Under the pieces are notes generated by a model. It saw only the letters and a program-made list of their open reading frames with translations. It had not been told where the DNA came from and did no database searches. A DNA stretch of 64,000 bases from Neiella holothuriorum. GTDB taxonomy: Bacteria > Pseudomonadota > Gammaproteobacteria > Enterobacterales > Neiellaceae. Positions 46,800 through 57,314 of the stretch are shown here, in pieces (position 1 is the first letter of the stretch; every line of letters starts with the position of its first letter). The DNA lies in contig NZ_JAHZSS010000009.1 in the NCBI RefSeq assembly GCF_019457915.1, forward strand, positions 62,001-126,000, in the 5' to 3' direction. Both the position numbers and the translations under genes were made by a program.

Positions 46800-47393
46800 C
46801 TAGTAGTAGGAGTGCTCGCCGGGCTGGTGCTCGGTTACATCACGGACACCTTTGAGCTCTTCTGGAAACTGTTCCAGCAGTTGCTTTTCAATGCCTTCTT
46901 TAAGCGTCACATCCACCATTGAGCAACCATTACAGCCGCCGCCGAACTGCAAGATGGCGAAGCCTTCTTCGGTCAATTCAACCATTTCTACTTTGCCACC
47001 ATGATTGGCAAGTTGCGGGTTGATCTCACTTTGTAAGATGTAGTTTATGCGTTCAACGAGCGGCGCATTGTCGTCAACTTTTTTAACGCGAGCATTTGGG
47101 GCTTTCAAGGTTAGTTGTGCGCCTAGTTTATCGGTCACGTAATCAATGGCTGCATCGTCGAGATAAGCTTTGCTTTCTGCGTCAACCACGGCGTCAAAAC
47201 CATCGTACGGAAACAGCTCGTCGCTGTCTTCTACGGCGTTTTCTGGGCAGTAAGATACGCCGCACTCAGCGCTTGGCGTGCCCGGATTAATAACAAAAAC
47301 GCGGATCCGCGTGTTGTCGGGCTGCTGACTCAGCAACTTAACAAAATGAGCTTGTGCTTCTGGAGAAATATCAATCATATCGGGCTCAGTCAT
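46800..47393 (-). CDS. nfuA: Fe-S biogenesis protein NfuA
   Basis: About 197 residues from the ATG at 47393; a further ATG at 47378 matches the E. coli start (MIRIS-like MIDIS) and is also possible. An N-terminal degenerate A-type domain (about 10-100) is followed by the Nfu domain with the cluster-binding CNGC ([13 protein letters not shown]). The C-terminus [11 protein letters not shown] is conserved. It carries Fe-S clusters to targets under stress. Confidence 0.96.
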   Translation of the reverse strand: MTEPDMIDISPEAQAHFVKLLSQQPDNTRIRVFVINPGTPSAECGVSYCPENAVEDSDELFPYDGFDAVVDAESKAYLDDAAIDYVTDKLGAQLTLKAPNARVKKVDDNAPLVERINYILQSEINPQLANHGGKVEMVELTEEGFAILQFGGGCNGCSMVDVTLKEGIEKQLLEQFPEELKGVRDVTEHQPGEHSYY

Positions 47394-47456
47394 AATACTT
47401 GACAAATTTACTTGGGTAATTGTAACGCTATTACCTCGGCGGACACAAGCTATCCA

Positions 47457-48209
47457 TTACGGTGTCCGTGCAATGCACCAGACATCAACTCGCTCTACAC
47501 CATGGTTTTTGAATTGCTGCGCGAGGTTGTTTACCGTGGCTTGCGTGGTCACCACATCATCAACAATGGCAATGTGATGATAATTGCACGGTTCAACCTG
47601 ATACATGCCATTGACTTGCCGTTTGCGCTGAGCTTTGTTGGTTCCGGCTTGGCTGGTTCCTCCAATTATTCGAGCACAACAGGATTCATCTAACGGTAAT
47701 TGGTGATAGTGAGCGAAGTCTTGCGCGATCACGCTGGCGGGGTTGAATCCACGTTGACGCATTTTACTTTGATGACTGGGCACGGGGATCAGCACTTGCG
47801 GCATATCAACGTCCACACAGCGCGTTAACCAGGCTGCTGTTAGTGCACGGCCAGCCACTTGATCGCCGTGGTATTTGAATCGTTGCATCAAATGTTGGAT
47901 ATGAGTTTGGTACCAGCCTAATGCAACCATCCTATTAACAGCAGAATCCTCTTGCTGACAATGGCCACAGAGAAGTAGTTGCGGGCCATTTGGGCTGACT
48001 TGATGTTTTAACGGTAAGCCACAACAGCTACAGGCTTGTTCTGAGAGCGGAAGTCGATCATAGCAAGGTGCACATAAGGTTGGTCGGCGCGTATTGTTTG
48101 TGGGGAGTTGGCACAAGGCGCACCGAGGCTTTAGTAGGCGCCCTGAAAGCGCAGTCACTACACCACGTATTTGTTGCCACTTGGCGTTCCACGTAAAAGT
48201 TCTTACCAT
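47457..48209 (-). CDS. ComF-family phosphoribosyltransferase-like protein
   Basis: About 250 residues from the ATG at 48209, which has AAGGA 4 nt upstream. An N-terminal zinc-ribbon part has several CxxC pairs (CALCQLP, CAPCYD, CSCCGLP, CGHCQQ). The PRPP-type domain follows, with RQRGFNPA and IAIVDDVVTT. Members are linked to DNA uptake (ComF/GntX). Divergent from bioH, as in E. coli. Confidence 0.93.
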   Translation of the reverse strand: MVRTFTWNAKWQQIRGVVTALSGRLLKPRCALCQLPTNNTRRPTLCAPCYDRLPLSEQACSCCGLPLKHQVSPNGPQLLLCGHCQQEDSAVNRMVALGWYQTHIQHLMQRFKYHGDQVAGRALTAAWLTRCVDVDMPQVLIPVPSHQSKMRQRGFNPASVIAQDFAHYHQLPLDESCCARIIGGTSQAGTNKAQRKRQVNGMYQVEPCNYHHIAIVDDVVTTQATVNNLAQQFKNHGVERVDVWCIARTP

Positions 48210-48266
48210 GTCGTCCTTGATTGTTGATGTAGCCAAATCCGTTGGCTTAACCAGTATGGATCTCAG

Positions 48267-49007
48267 ATGACAGTAATGCGAATTGGCAATGGCGACGATT
48301 TAGTCCTACTCCACGGGTGGGGCATGAATGGGGCGATTTTCGAATCGTGGGCGGAGCGCCTGAAGCAGCACTTTTGCTGTCATTTAGTTCATTTACCAGG
48401 GTTTGGTGGCAGCGCAGCATGTGACAACGCTGATCTGGACGAATGGCTTGATGCGCTATTACCGAAACTGCCTGAGCAAGCGTATTGGTTAGGCTGGTCG
48501 CTCGGAGGCTTACTCGTTCAGCGTTTAGCGCAGCGCCATCCTGAACGTGTCTCGGCACAATTATTAGTGGCGACGACACCTCATTTTCCGGCAGTCGAAC
48601 CGTGGCGCGGCATTAAGCCACAGGTGCTTGCCCAATTCGTTGAACAATTAAGCCAGAACCCCGGTAAAACCATCGAACGGTTTTTGGCAATCCAAGCAAT
48701 GGGAAGTGAGTCTGCTAAGCAGGACATTCGCCAAATCAAGGCGCAGCTTTCAGCTCATCCGGCGCCAAATGACATTGCCCTTCAACAAGGCTTAGCTTTA
48801 CTGCAGCAGGTGGATTTTCGCGATGTTGCAACTCAGCCCCCACAGCATTGGCTGCTTGGTAAGCTGGATTCACTAGTGCCGGTTGCGTTGGCTGAATCCA
48901 TTCAAGGCGTCGCTACCGTGTTACCCAAAGCCTCTCACGCACCGTTTATTAGTCACCCAGAAGAATCGACCGAATGGCTATTACGTGCGACGGGCAAGCT
49001 CGATTAA
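48267..49007 (+). CDS. bioH: Pimeloyl-ACP methyl ester esterase
   Basis: 246 residues, alpha/beta hydrolase. It frees pimeloyl-ACP from its methyl ester in biotin synthesis. The oxyanion segment LHGWGMNG, nucleophile Ser in GWSLGG (about 77-82), Asp in GKLDSLVP and His in ASHAPF form the triad. Two ATGs 9 nt apart are possible starts. Divergent from comF with 57 nt between. Confidence 0.94.
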   Translation: MTVMRIGNGDDLVLLHGWGMNGAIFESWAERLKQHFCCHLVHLPGFGGSAACDNADLDEWLDALLPKLPEQAYWLGWSLGGLLVQRLAQRHPERVSAQLLVATTPHFPAVEPWRGIKPQVLAQFVEQLSQNPGKTIERFLAIQAMGSESAKQDIRQIKAQLSAHPAPNDIALQQGLALLQQVDFRDVATQPPQHWLLGKLDSLVPVALAESIQGVATVLPKASHAPFISHPEESTEWLLRATGKLD

Positions 49008-49158
49008 GTGAGTGCGCTTAGTGTCAAAAATATAGCAATAAACGTTATTCTGACGCGGGTTCAGCCGCTGTTCAGCTTCTCGCTTTAAACTGTTAAAAGC
49101 TTTCATTTTGTTATTGTTTGTACGATAATTAAACAGCTTCTGTTTGGAGGGGGTCGAC

Positions 49159-49398
49159 ATGAACAGTATTCATCAATCGGGAATTAACCTAGTTAATCAG
49201 GCTTTCTATACCGCGTCTCAGAGCGCGCAAGAGATTGCTGAAGTTGTGGTTGAGCCTGAAACTTCCGAACTTTCTAGCAGTAATTTAATTGGCCCAGTTG
49301 TCGAACTGAAGAAAGCTGAAATCCTCAGTTTAGCGGGTACTAAAGTGATACAAACAGCCGACGATATGGTCGGCACATTGATTGACACTAAAGTGTAA
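49159..49398 (+). CDS. Small hypothetical protein beside the metalloprotease-like gene
   Basis: 79 residues from the ATG at 49159, with GGAGGGGG just upstream. No signal peptide, membrane segment or known motif; it is Ser/Glu/Val-rich and predicted helical. It ends 8 nt before the next gene, so the two are probably co-expressed. Function unknown; it could be a partner of the downstream protein. Confidence 0.6.
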   Translation: MNSIHQSGINLVNQAFYTASQSAQEIAEVVVEPETSELSSSNLIGPVVELKKAEILSLAGTKVIQTADDMVGTLIDTKV

Positions 49399-49406
49399 GC
49401 ACGATT

Positions 49407-50330
49407 ATGAATCTCGTTTCTAACTTTGCCCATGTGCCCGTGAGTCCGGTAAATCCGCAGACTCAGGCGGTTGCGCATGACAACAAAGTGCGCGAGATCA
49501 TTCGGCAACCCGCGCAAACAGAGGGCTTTCCTCGCGAGCCGGGCATCGCCAAAGATCAAGAACAGCAACGGCCCCAAACCAAAGACAATCGCCAACGCTT
49601 GGTTGCTTCAGACAATGCCTTTGAGAGTCTCGACACCGTTGAAAATGAGTCCGAAGAAGGCATCGAGGCCATTGGTGACAGCTCACAAGAGCAAGGCGAA
49701 GAACGTGGTGAAAATACCGAGCAACAGCAACGCCAAGCTGAACGTGAGCAAACCGATCAGCAACAAGCGATTGAGCAACAGGAAATTGATGCGCTAGAAG
49801 CTCGCGACCGCGAAGTGATTGCCCACGAGCAAACCCACTCTGCGGTTGGCGGTCAGTATGCAGGCGCGCCCAAATATAGTTATGAGCGTGGCCCCGATGG
49901 TGTGCTTTATGCTGTGTCTGGTGAAGTGTCCATTGATGTTTCGCCGGTACCCAACGATCCGGTCGCAACCATCCGCAAGATGCGTCAAATTCAAGCTGCA
50001 GCTACTGCTCCGGCTGAACCGTCAGCACAAGATCGTCGAGTGGCGCAAGAAGCGGTTCAGCTTATTGCGGAAGCTCAGGCGCAAATTGCCGCCGGTGACA
50101 CGGGTGACGATGAAGCCTACCAATCAAACCGCCGCCGATTTAGCGAAGCGGTTGCCGATGCCACGCAAAACTTGCAAGGGCAAGATAAAGAAACGTTGCA
50201 AGAAGAAAAGCAAGGCCCTCTTAGTGATAAGCAAACCATTGCTCAAATGGCAATGCGTAACGCGGTGATTGCCGATACTTATCAGCGCAGTAGTTTAAGC
50301 TCTGCCGGTATCTTGATAGGCAGCGTTTAA
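49407..50330 (+). CDS. SprA-related putative metalloprotease (CJM1_0395 family)
   Basis: 307 residues. A long low-complexity N-terminal half rich in Gln and Glu (about 70-130) leads to the core motif VIAHEQTHSAVGGQYAG (about 137-153), with an HExxH that would bind zinc. YSYERGPDGVLYAVSGEVSID and a Gln/Ala-rich helical part follow. This matches the PF12118 SprA-related family. No signal peptide is visible. Activity and substrates are unknown for the family. Confidence 0.8.
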   Translation: MNLVSNFAHVPVSPVNPQTQAVAHDNKVREIIRQPAQTEGFPREPGIAKDQEQQRPQTKDNRQRLVASDNAFESLDTVENESEEGIEAIGDSSQEQGEERGENTEQQQRQAEREQTDQQQAIEQQEIDALEARDREVIAHEQTHSAVGGQYAGAPKYSYERGPDGVLYAVSGEVSIDVSPVPNDPVATIRKMRQIQAAATAPAEPSAQDRRVAQEAVQLIAEAQAQIAAGDTGDDEAYQSNRRRFSEAVADATQNLQGQDKETLQEEKQGPLSDKQTIAQMAMRNAVIADTYQRSSLSSAGILIGSV

Positions 50331-50364
50331 CGCCGCTTATCAAGCTTGACCAACTTCCCATCTT

Positions 50365-52650
50365 TTATTTTCTTTTTGCCTTAGCAAAGGCGTCGGCAAA
50401 GGCATTATTGACCGGCGCACTTTTGGCTTGCCCCTGGTGTTTAGCTGGTGCGGAAGAGCGTTGTGGCTTGCGGCCCTCGGAGGGTTTGTTTTCTGCAACA
50501 TCGCCCATCCTCATCGTCAGGGCAATGCGCTTGCGGGCAATATCGACTTCCATCACCTTCACTTTGACCACTTGGCCGGCTTTGACCACATCTGCAGGGT
50601 TGCTGATGTAACGATCTGCCAGTGCGGAAATGTGGACTAAGCCGTCTTGATGAACACCAATATCAACAAAAGCACCGAAGTTGGTGACGTTGGTAACAAC
50701 CCCTTCAAGGATCATGTTTGGTTTCAGATCTGCAAGAGTTTCAACCCCATCTTTGAAGGTGGCTGTGGTAAATTCAGGACGAGGATCGCGGCCGGGTTTT
50801 TCAAGCTCAACAACAATATCGGTTACCGTTGGAACACCAAATTTGTCGTCAGTGTAGTCGCTGATATTTAACCTTTTTAAAGCGCCACTTTGCCCCATAA
50901 CATCGCTGATTTGCCAACCATTGCGTGACAAAATTCGCTCAACAACAGGATAGGCTTCAGGGTGAACGGAAGACGCATCGAGTGGATTTTTACCATTACT
51001 GATACGCAAAAATCCGGCGCATTGCTCGTACGTTTTGGCGCCCAGTCGCGCCACTTTCAATAACTGCTTACGTTGGGCGAACGCGCCATTAGCATCGCGA
51101 TAATCGACGATGTTTTGTGCCAAAACTCGGTTGAGACCAGCGACTCGAGTGAGTAATGGCGCTGATGCCGTATTCACATCAACGCCCACCGCATTTACAC
51201 AATCCTCAACCACGTTGGTCAAGCTAGTGCCGAGTTGCGTTTGGTTGACATCATGTTGGTACTGGCCAACGCCAATGCTTTTAGGGTCAATTTTCACTAA
51301 TTCGGCGAGCGGATCTTGCAGCCTACGGGCAATTGATACGGCTCCACGAAGCGAAACATCGAGATCAGGAAACTCATTGGCGGCCAACTCTGACGCCGAA
51401 TACACGGACGCGCCAGCTTCGCTAACCATGATTTTTTGTAGCTCAGGAAGACCCATCGCTTGGATCAGTTCGGCGGCAAGTTTATCGGTTTCACGCGAAG
51501 CCGTACCGTTTCCTATGGCGATTAAATTGACCGAGTGACGCTTGATTAACGTTGCCAAGGTCGCTAACGATTGTTGCCATTGTTGTTTAGGAACATGAGG
51601 GTAGATGGTGGCGGTATCGAGTAACTTGCCAGTGCCGTCTACAACGGCAACTTTCACGCCCGTGCGTAAGCCCGGATCTAAGCCAAGAGTGGCTTTATGG
51701 CCTGCAGGCGCAGCCATTAGCAAATCGTTAAGGTTGCGCGCGAATACCGAAATCGCTTCATCTTCAGCTTGTTCGCGGAGCTGACCAATCAACTCATTTT
51801 CTAATTGCATCAGTAGTTTAATGCGCCATGTCCATTGCGCCAGCTGTTGTCGCCAACGGCCAAGCGTCGATTGGTCGGCAGACAGTCGCAAATGGCCTGC
51901 AACCAATTGATCGCCGGGTTCGATATCGTCCGGCAGGGTGACCTTCAACTGCAAAACGCCTTCGTTGCGGCCCCGCAACATGGCAAGCGCACGATGTGAA
52001 GGAACCTTGTTAAGGGGCTCACTGTGGTCGAAATAATCGCTAAATTTCTGGCCGTTCTGCTCTTGCCCATTGAGGACGGTGGCGCTGAGCACGCCATGAC
52101 GTTTTAAATGATTACGCGACTGGCCAACTAACTGGCTATCTACAGCTAAACGTTCCATCAAAATATAACGGGCGCCATCTAGGGCTGCTTTGCTGTCAGC
52201 AATGCCTTTGTCAGGGCTAATGTACGCCTGAGCCATTTGCTCAGGCTCGCCGGATGACGCTGTTAATAGCGCTTCAGCTAATGGCTCTAAACCGGCTTCG
52301 ATGGCGATTTGGCCTTTTGTGCGGCGCTTTTGTTTATAGGGTAAATACAGATCTTCGAGTTGAGATTTATTATCGGCATTGCCAATAGCTTGTTTCAACT
52401 CTTCAGTCAGTTTGCCTTGCTGATCAATGGCCTTGAGAATGCTTTGGCGACGATCATTCAATTCGCGAATGTAGTGCAGTCGTTGCTCTAGGTTGCGTAA
52501 TTGGGTGTCGTCTAAGCCGCCAGTCACTTCTTTTCGATAGCGAGCGATAAACGGTACTGTTGCGCCTTCATCTAATAGTGTGATGGCAGCATTGACCTGA
52601 GCCGTGGCTGCGTTTAATTCAGCCGCAATTTGTTGAGCAATGTTTTGCAT
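50365..52650 (-). CDS. tex: Tex-family RNA-binding transcription accessory protein
   Basis: 761 residues. Helical N-terminal part, an RNase H-like YqgF domain ([20 protein letters not shown]), helix-hairpin-helix modules ([17 protein letters not shown]) and a C-terminal S1 domain ([20 protein letters not shown]), then a basic Lys-rich tail. Tex associates with RNA polymerase and nucleic acid. It follows greB by 26 nt, an arrangement also found in Shewanella. Confidence 0.96.
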   Translation of the reverse strand: MQNIAQQIAAELNAATAQVNAAITLLDEGATVPFIARYRKEVTGGLDDTQLRNLEQRLHYIRELNDRRQSILKAIDQQGKLTEELKQAIGNADNKSQLEDLYLPYKQKRRTKGQIAIEAGLEPLAEALLTASSGEPEQMAQAYISPDKGIADSKAALDGARYILMERLAVDSQLVGQSRNHLKRHGVLSATVLNGQEQNGQKFSDYFDHSEPLNKVPSHRALAMLRGRNEGVLQLKVTLPDDIEPGDQLVAGHLRLSADQSTLGRWRQQLAQWTWRIKLLMQLENELIGQLREQAEDEAISVFARNLNDLLMAAPAGHKATLGLDPGLRTGVKVAVVDGTGKLLDTATIYPHVPKQQWQQSLATLATLIKRHSVNLIAIGNGTASRETDKLAAELIQAMGLPELQKIMVSEAGASVYSASELAANEFPDLDVSLRGAVSIARRLQDPLAELVKIDPKSIGVGQYQHDVNQTQLGTSLTNVVEDCVNAVGVDVNTASAPLLTRVAGLNRVLAQNIVDYRDANGAFAQRKQLLKVARLGAKTYEQCAGFLRISNGKNPLDASSVHPEAYPVVERILSRNGWQISDVMGQSGALKRLNISDYTDDKFGVPTVTDIVVELEKPGRDPRPEFTTATFKDGVETLADLKPNMILEGVVTNVTNFGAFVDIGVHQDGLVHISALADRYISNPADVVKAGQVVKVKVMEVDIARKRIALTMRMGDVAENKPSEGRKPQRSSAPAKHQGQAKSAPVNNAFADAFAKAKRK

Positions 52651-52676
52651 GGGATCTCTTAAACATTCGTTGCCGG

Positions 52677-53161
52677 TTATGCGTTTGCAAACGGCGTATA
52701 TTGAATTTTATTGATGTACCAAATCTTGGTGCCTTCAGGTGTTTGCACCTGAATCTCGTCGTCTTCTTGCTTACCGATGAGCGCCCTGGCCATGGGGGAG
52801 TTAATGGTGATGTGTTTCTTTTTTACGTCAATTTCGTCAGTGCCAACAATTCGATAATGAGCGAGTTCACCATCATCATTTTCCACTTCGACATAGGCGC
52901 CAAAAAAGACTTTGCCATCTTGCTGGGGTGAGTAATCGACGATCTCTAACACTTCCAAGCGCTTCATTAAAAAACGTAACCGCCGATCGATTTCCCGTAG
53001 TCGCTTTTTTCCGTAAACCATTCCGCATTCTCACTGCGATCACCAAGTGCTGCAGCTTCTGATACCGATTGAGTCACCCGTGGCCGTTCTTCTTTCCAAA
53101 GGTATTTCAGTTCTTGGTCTAGTTGATGCCAGCCCTCGCGGGTGATCAGGTTTGTTTTCAT
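52677..53161 (-). pseudogene. greB: greB, transcript cleavage factor gene with an apparent -1 frameshift
   Basis: Two overlapping frames together encode a full GreB. The first (53161 down to about 53020) gives MKTNLITREGWHQLDQEL through SENAEW, then runs into an early stop. The second gives YGKKRLREIDRRLRF to the C-terminus. Adding one base between 53016 and 53023 (within TGGTTT read on the - strand) joins them as SENAEWVYGKKRLREID, close to the family's usual SENAxYxYGKKRLREID. GreB normally rescues stalled RNA polymerase. Either a real inactivating mutation, a sequencing error, or, less likely, programmed frameshifting. The rest of the protein looks intact, which argues for recent loss or error. 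Confidence 0.85.
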
Positions 53162-53293
53162 GCGGCGGTAATATGGGCTTGTGAAGATGCAATGGTTTTA
53201 ATATGCGGCCAATTAACGTAATTCCAAGATAGCCTTGACTGCGCTTGTCACATAATTTGTAACAAAACGCTGATCTCATTTGCATTCAATGTT

Positions 53294-53323
53294 TTGCTTC
53301 ATTTGCTTGGGGCACACTATAGT
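53294..53323 (+). promoter_or_regulatory. Probable ompR-envZ promoter
   Basis: -35 TTGCTT (53294-53299), an 18-nt spacer and -10 TATAGT (53318-53323), 20 nt before the ompR ATG, whose ribosome-binding site is AAAGGAGG. Confidence 0.55.
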
Positions 53324-53343
53324 GATCGAAAAAGGAGGCTTTC

Positions 53344-54066
53344 ATGAATCAGGAAAGTACCAAAATTCTGGTAGTAGACGATGACATGCGCTTGCGAGCT
53401 TTGCTGGAGCGATATTTAGTTGAACAAGGCTATCAGGTGCGTGTGGCACCAAATGCCGAACAAATGGATCGCTTACTGGAGCGAGAGAATTTTCATTTGA
53501 TGGTGCTGGATTTAATGTTGCCGGGCGAAGACGGGCTATCGATTTGCCGTCGAATGCGTCAACAGAACAATGAATTGCCCATTATTATGCTGACCGCTAA
53601 GGGTGATGAAGTCGATCGCATTATCGGCCTAGAATTGGGCGCCGATGATTATTTGGCCAAGCCGTTTAACCCGCGTGAACTACTTGCCCGTATTCGAGCG
53701 GTGTTACGCCGTAAAACGCAAGAAGTTCCTGGTGCGCCTGCTCATGAAGAAACCATTGTTGAATTTGGTGATTTCAAATTGAACCTGGCGACACGTGAAA
53801 TGTCGCAATTGGGCGAGCCGCTGACGCTGACAAGCGGTGAGTTCGCGGTGCTAAAAGCATTGGTGACGCACCCTCGAGAGCCGCTATCGCGCGATAAACT
53901 GATGAATCTTGCGCGTGGCCGCGACTACTCTGCACTTGAGCGCTCGATTGATGTTCAAGTTTCACGTTTGCGAAGGATGCTCGAACAAGACCCATCAAAC
54001 CCTCGTTACCTGCAAACGGTATGGGGATTGGGTTATGTGTTCGTGCCCGATGGCACTTCCGTTTAA
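53344..54066 (+). CDS. ompR: Response regulator OmpR
   Basis: 240 residues. Receiver domain with acidic pocket DDD (12-14), phosphoacceptor D56 and conserved Lys in LAKPFNP, then a winged-helix DNA-binding domain (about 140-235) ending VWGLGYVFVPDG. It controls porin and envelope genes in response to osmolarity with EnvZ, which follows after 10 nt. Confidence 0.97.
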   Translation: MNQESTKILVVDDDMRLRALLERYLVEQGYQVRVAPNAEQMDRLLERENFHLMVLDLMLPGEDGLSICRRMRQQNNELPIIMLTAKGDEVDRIIGLELGADDYLAKPFNPRELLARIRAVLRRKTQEVPGAPAHEETIVEFGDFKLNLATREMSQLGEPLTLTSGEFAVLKALVTHPREPLSRDKLMNLARGRDYSALERSIDVQVSRLRRMLEQDPSNPRYLQTVWGLGYVFVPDGTSV

Positions 54067-54076
54067 AGGCGGTTAA

Positions 54077-55381
54077 ATGATCCGGATTTGGCCCCGCAGT
54101 GCGTTCGGGCAAACCGTATTGCTGATTGGTAGTTTATTGCTACTGACGCAAATGGTGTCTTACTTTATGGTGGCGTTGTACGTCATCAAACCTTCTTATG
54201 AGCAAATTGTTCACCTGCTTGGCAATCAGGTGCGCTTGGTGCTGGACGATCATAATCCGGGTAATAAGATGCTGGCGCCCGCGCTCAAGGCTCGGATGCT
54301 GTCGAGTACCGGCATTGAAATATTTATTGAACCGCAAGCCATGGCTGAAGGGTTGGCATCGGCCACGCCTTACTCTTTGCTGTCCGAACAAATGAGCAAT
54401 GAGCTTGGTGGTAATGCTCAGATCCGCATTGAGCAAGGCTCTAATTACATTGTGTGGGTCAATGCGCCGCAGGCACCAGAATTGTGGTTGCGGGTGCCAA
54501 TGAAACAGCTTGAAGAGAGCGATTTTTCGCCGTTACCCATGTATCTGGCTATTATTGGCGGTTTAAGTGTGTTTGGTGGCTGGCTGTTTGCTCGGCAACT
54601 CAATAGGCCACTAAAAGCACTGCGCATCGCGGCCTTAAAAGTGGCTCGAGGCGACATGCCTGAAACCTTAAAAGAGTCAGGCACTCAAGATGTGATGGAA
54701 GTGACTCGTGCTTTTAATCATATGGCCAATGGTATCAAGCGTCTCGAGGGAGACCGCAATTTATTAATGGCCGGCATTTCCCACGATTTGCGTACCCCGC
54801 TGACACGGATTCGGTTAGCGAGTGAAATGATGTCGGATCATGATGATTGGTTGCGCGATGGCATTGTGCAGGACATTGACGACATGAATGCCATTATTGA
54901 TCAATTCATTGATTACATTCGTCATCACAAAGACGAGTCGCTCGAACCCTATCAACTCAATGATATTGTTTCTGAAGTGGTGCTGGCCGAAGAAGTGCGG
55001 GATGTTGCGATTCACTTCAATCCTGACGCGCAATTACCTGAGATTCCGTTGCGACGCGTCACCATCAAGCGGGTGGTCGCAAACTTGGTGGAAAATGCAT
55101 TGCGTCATGGAGAGCCGCCTGTTGATTTAGCAACAGGCATTGATTCTGCAAATCAAAAAATTTGGCTTACTGTCCGTGATCATGGCGTTGGAATACCCGA
55201 CGACGAACTACAAAATGTGTTTGAGCCGTTTACCCAAGGCGATAAAGCTCGCGGTAGTGAGGGTAGCGGCTTAGGTTTGGCAATCATTCGTCGAATCGTA
55301 TTGTCCCATGGCGGCAAAGTCTCACTGAAGAATGTTAATGGTCAGGGCTTAATGGCTCGGATTGAATTGCCGATTAGCTAG
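54077..55381 (+). CDS. envZ: Osmosensor histidine kinase EnvZ
   Basis: 434 residues. TM1 about 12-36, a periplasmic domain about 37-154, TM2 about 155-171, HAMP to about 225, and the dimerisation/phosphoacceptor helix with H236 ([15 protein letters not shown]). The ATPase domain has an N box ([10 protein letters not shown]), G1 (DHGVGIP) and G2 (GSGLGLAI). Operon with ompR, closed by a terminator. Confidence 0.96.
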   Translation: MIRIWPRSAFGQTVLLIGSLLLLTQMVSYFMVALYVIKPSYEQIVHLLGNQVRLVLDDHNPGNKMLAPALKARMLSSTGIEIFIEPQAMAEGLASATPYSLLSEQMSNELGGNAQIRIEQGSNYIVWVNAPQAPELWLRVPMKQLEESDFSPLPMYLAIIGGLSVFGGWLFARQLNRPLKALRIAALKVARGDMPETLKESGTQDVMEVTRAFNHMANGIKRLEGDRNLLMAGISHDLRTPLTRIRLASEMMSDHDDWLRDGIVQDIDDMNAIIDQFIDYIRHHKDESLEPYQLNDIVSEVVLAEEVRDVAIHFNPDAQLPEIPLRRVTIKRVVANLVENALRHGEPPVDLATGIDSANQKIWLTVRDHGVGIPDDELQNVFEPFTQGDKARGSEGSGLGLAIIRRIVLSHGGKVSLKNVNGQGLMARIELPIS

Positions 55382-55472
55382 TGAGAGCTTGCCGAGCCAG
55401 TTCAAACGGAGAGCGCCTGCTCATGGTCATGTAACATGGGATGGCACCGCTAAACATCACAGAGCAATAAAA

Positions 55473-55494
55473 AACCCGCCGAGGCGGGTTTTTT
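55473..55494 (+). terminator. Rho-independent terminator of ompR-envZ
   Basis: AACCCGC (55473-55479) and GCGGGTT (55484-55490), 4-nt loop CGAG, followed by T residues; preceded by an A-run, so it can also serve the convergent pckA. Confidence 0.88.
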
Positions 55495-55513
55495 AGTTGG
55501 AAGCGATTAACCG

Positions 55514-57133
55514 TTACACTTTCGGTCCTGCGTCAACGAGTGCTGCGCCAGCATCGTTGTCGGTGTACTTCTCAAAGTTTTTAATGAAGCGGCTTGCCAG
55601 ATCTTCTGCTTTGGCTTGCCAGTCAGCAACATCTGCGTAGGTATCACGAGGATCCAAAATGGCTGGATCCACACCAGGCAGTGCCGTTGGTACTTCAAGA
55701 TTGAAGATCGGTACTTGCTTGGTTTCTGCTTTCTCAATGGAATCATCGAGAATGGCATCGATAATACCGCGGGTATCTTGAATAGAGATCCGCTTGCCTG
55801 AGCCATTCCAGCCAGTATTCACCAAATAAGCTTCCGCACCTGCAGACTCCATGCGTTTTACCAGCACTTCCGCATACTTGGTTGGGTGCAGCGTTAAGAA
55901 TGCAGCACCGAAGCAAGCGGAGAAGGTTGGCGTTGGCTCGGTAATACCACGCTCAGTACCTGCTAGCTTGGCAGTGAAGCCGCTAAGGAAGTGATACTTG
56001 GTTTGCTCAGCTGTTAACTTAGAAACCGGAGGCAGCACGCCGAATGCATCTGCTGTTAGGAAGATCACTTTGTTGGCATGGCCGGCTTTGGAAACGGGCT
56101 TGACGATATTCTCAATGTGGTAGATCGGGTAGGACACGCGCCCATTTTGAGTTTTGGAGGTGTCGTCGTAGTCGACAGAGCCATCGTCCCGTACCACCAC
56201 ATTTTCTAACAGTGCATCGCGCTTAATCGCGTTATAAATATCTGGTTCGGCTTCTTTACTTAGGTTGATAGTTTTGGCGTAGCAGCCACCTTCGTAGTTA
56301 AACACGCCTTCATCGTCCCAGCCATGCTCGTCATCACCGATGAGTGCACGTTTTGGATCGGTAGAAAGGGTGGTTTTACCGGTACCTGATAAGCCAAAGA
56401 AAATAGCTGTGTCGCCGTCTTGGCCAACGTTTGCAGAGGCATGCATGGAGGCGATGCCGCGCAATGGCAGGTAGTAGTTCATCATGGCGAACATGCCTTT
56501 TTTCATCTCGCCACCGTACCAGGTGCCGCCGATGACTTGCATCTTCTCGGTCATGTTGAACACAGTGAAGTTTTCGGAATTCAGGCCGTGTTCACGCCAT
56601 TTAGGATTGGTTGTTTTGGAGCCATTCATGACAACGAAGTCAGGCTCATAATCTTCCAGCTCCGCCTCGGTGGGGCGCAGGAACATATTGGTCACGAAAT
56701 GGGCTTGCCATGCAACTTCAACAATAAAGCGAACTTTCAGACGAGTATCTGGGTTGGTGCCACAGAAGGTGTCCACGACGTAAAGTTTTTTGCCGGAAAG
56801 TTGTTGAGTAACCAATGCCTTGAGGTCATTCCAGACTTCTTGGGTAATTGGCTTGTTGTCGTTTTTGGCTTTTTCAGAGGTCCACCACATGTTTTCGCGT
56901 GTGGCGTCGTCGCAGACAATCCATTTGTCTTTGGGCGAGCGGCCGGTGAAGATGCCGGTATCGACAGCTACAGTGCCGTTTGCCGTTACGATGCCTCGTT
57001 CGAAGCCTTCTAGTGACGGATCAGTTTCAGCTTCGAAAAGCTGTTCGTATGACGGATTGCGGATGATCTCAACGGTATCTTCTATGCCGTACTTCGTAAG
57101 ATCGAGTGTTTGGATCGGAGCGTCCACAGTCAT
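55514..57133 (-). CDS. pckA: Phosphoenolpyruvate carboxykinase (ATP)
   Basis: 539 residues. It turns oxaloacetate and ATP into PEP, CO2 and ADP, opening gluconeogenesis. The kinase P-loop [15 protein letters not shown] (about 245-259), the metal site [12 protein letters not shown] and ATP-contacting GRVSYPI are intact. GGAG lies 6 nt before the ATG. Stands alone between envZ and hslO. Confidence 0.98.
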   Translation of the reverse strand: MTVDAPIQTLDLTKYGIEDTVEIIRNPSYEQLFEAETDPSLEGFERGIVTANGTVAVDTGIFTGRSPKDKWIVCDDATRENMWWTSEKAKNDNKPITQEVWNDLKALVTQQLSGKKLYVVDTFCGTNPDTRLKVRFIVEVAWQAHFVTNMFLRPTEAELEDYEPDFVVMNGSKTTNPKWREHGLNSENFTVFNMTEKMQVIGGTWYGGEMKKGMFAMMNYYLPLRGIASMHASANVGQDGDTAIFFGLSGTGKTTLSTDPKRALIGDDEHGWDDEGVFNYEGGCYAKTINLSKEAEPDIYNAIKRDALLENVVVRDDGSVDYDDTSKTQNGRVSYPIYHIENIVKPVSKAGHANKVIFLTADAFGVLPPVSKLTAEQTKYHFLSGFTAKLAGTERGITEPTPTFSACFGAAFLTLHPTKYAEVLVKRMESAGAEAYLVNTGWNGSGKRISIQDTRGIIDAILDDSIEKAETKQVPIFNLEVPTALPGVDPAILDPRDTYADVADWQAKAEDLASRFIKNFEKYTDNDAGAALVDAGPKV

Positions 57134-57314
57134 GTCGTTCTCCTAGTTTTAAGGTGTAGGGTTGTAGGTTTAGTTTATTATCTTTCTGGTTAGACATTGT
57201 TGTCGCTCGGCACTCTGGCAGTCCTGTTGCCAGATCAAAAAATAAGACGTTATCAACGGTGTTAACCGATCAACGTCACAAATTTGGGGGTCATAAATCG
57301 GCCCCCAAGAAAAA

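Noticed and set aside
53000-53023. Programmed -1 frameshift in greB at the A-run
   Set aside because: The junction made by slippage there loses the conserved YGKKRLREID, and such control is not known for greB; a deletion upstream fits better.
56420-57013. 197-codon open frame opposite pckA
   Set aside because: It is the reverse reading of the highly conserved pckA gene and has no family of its own.
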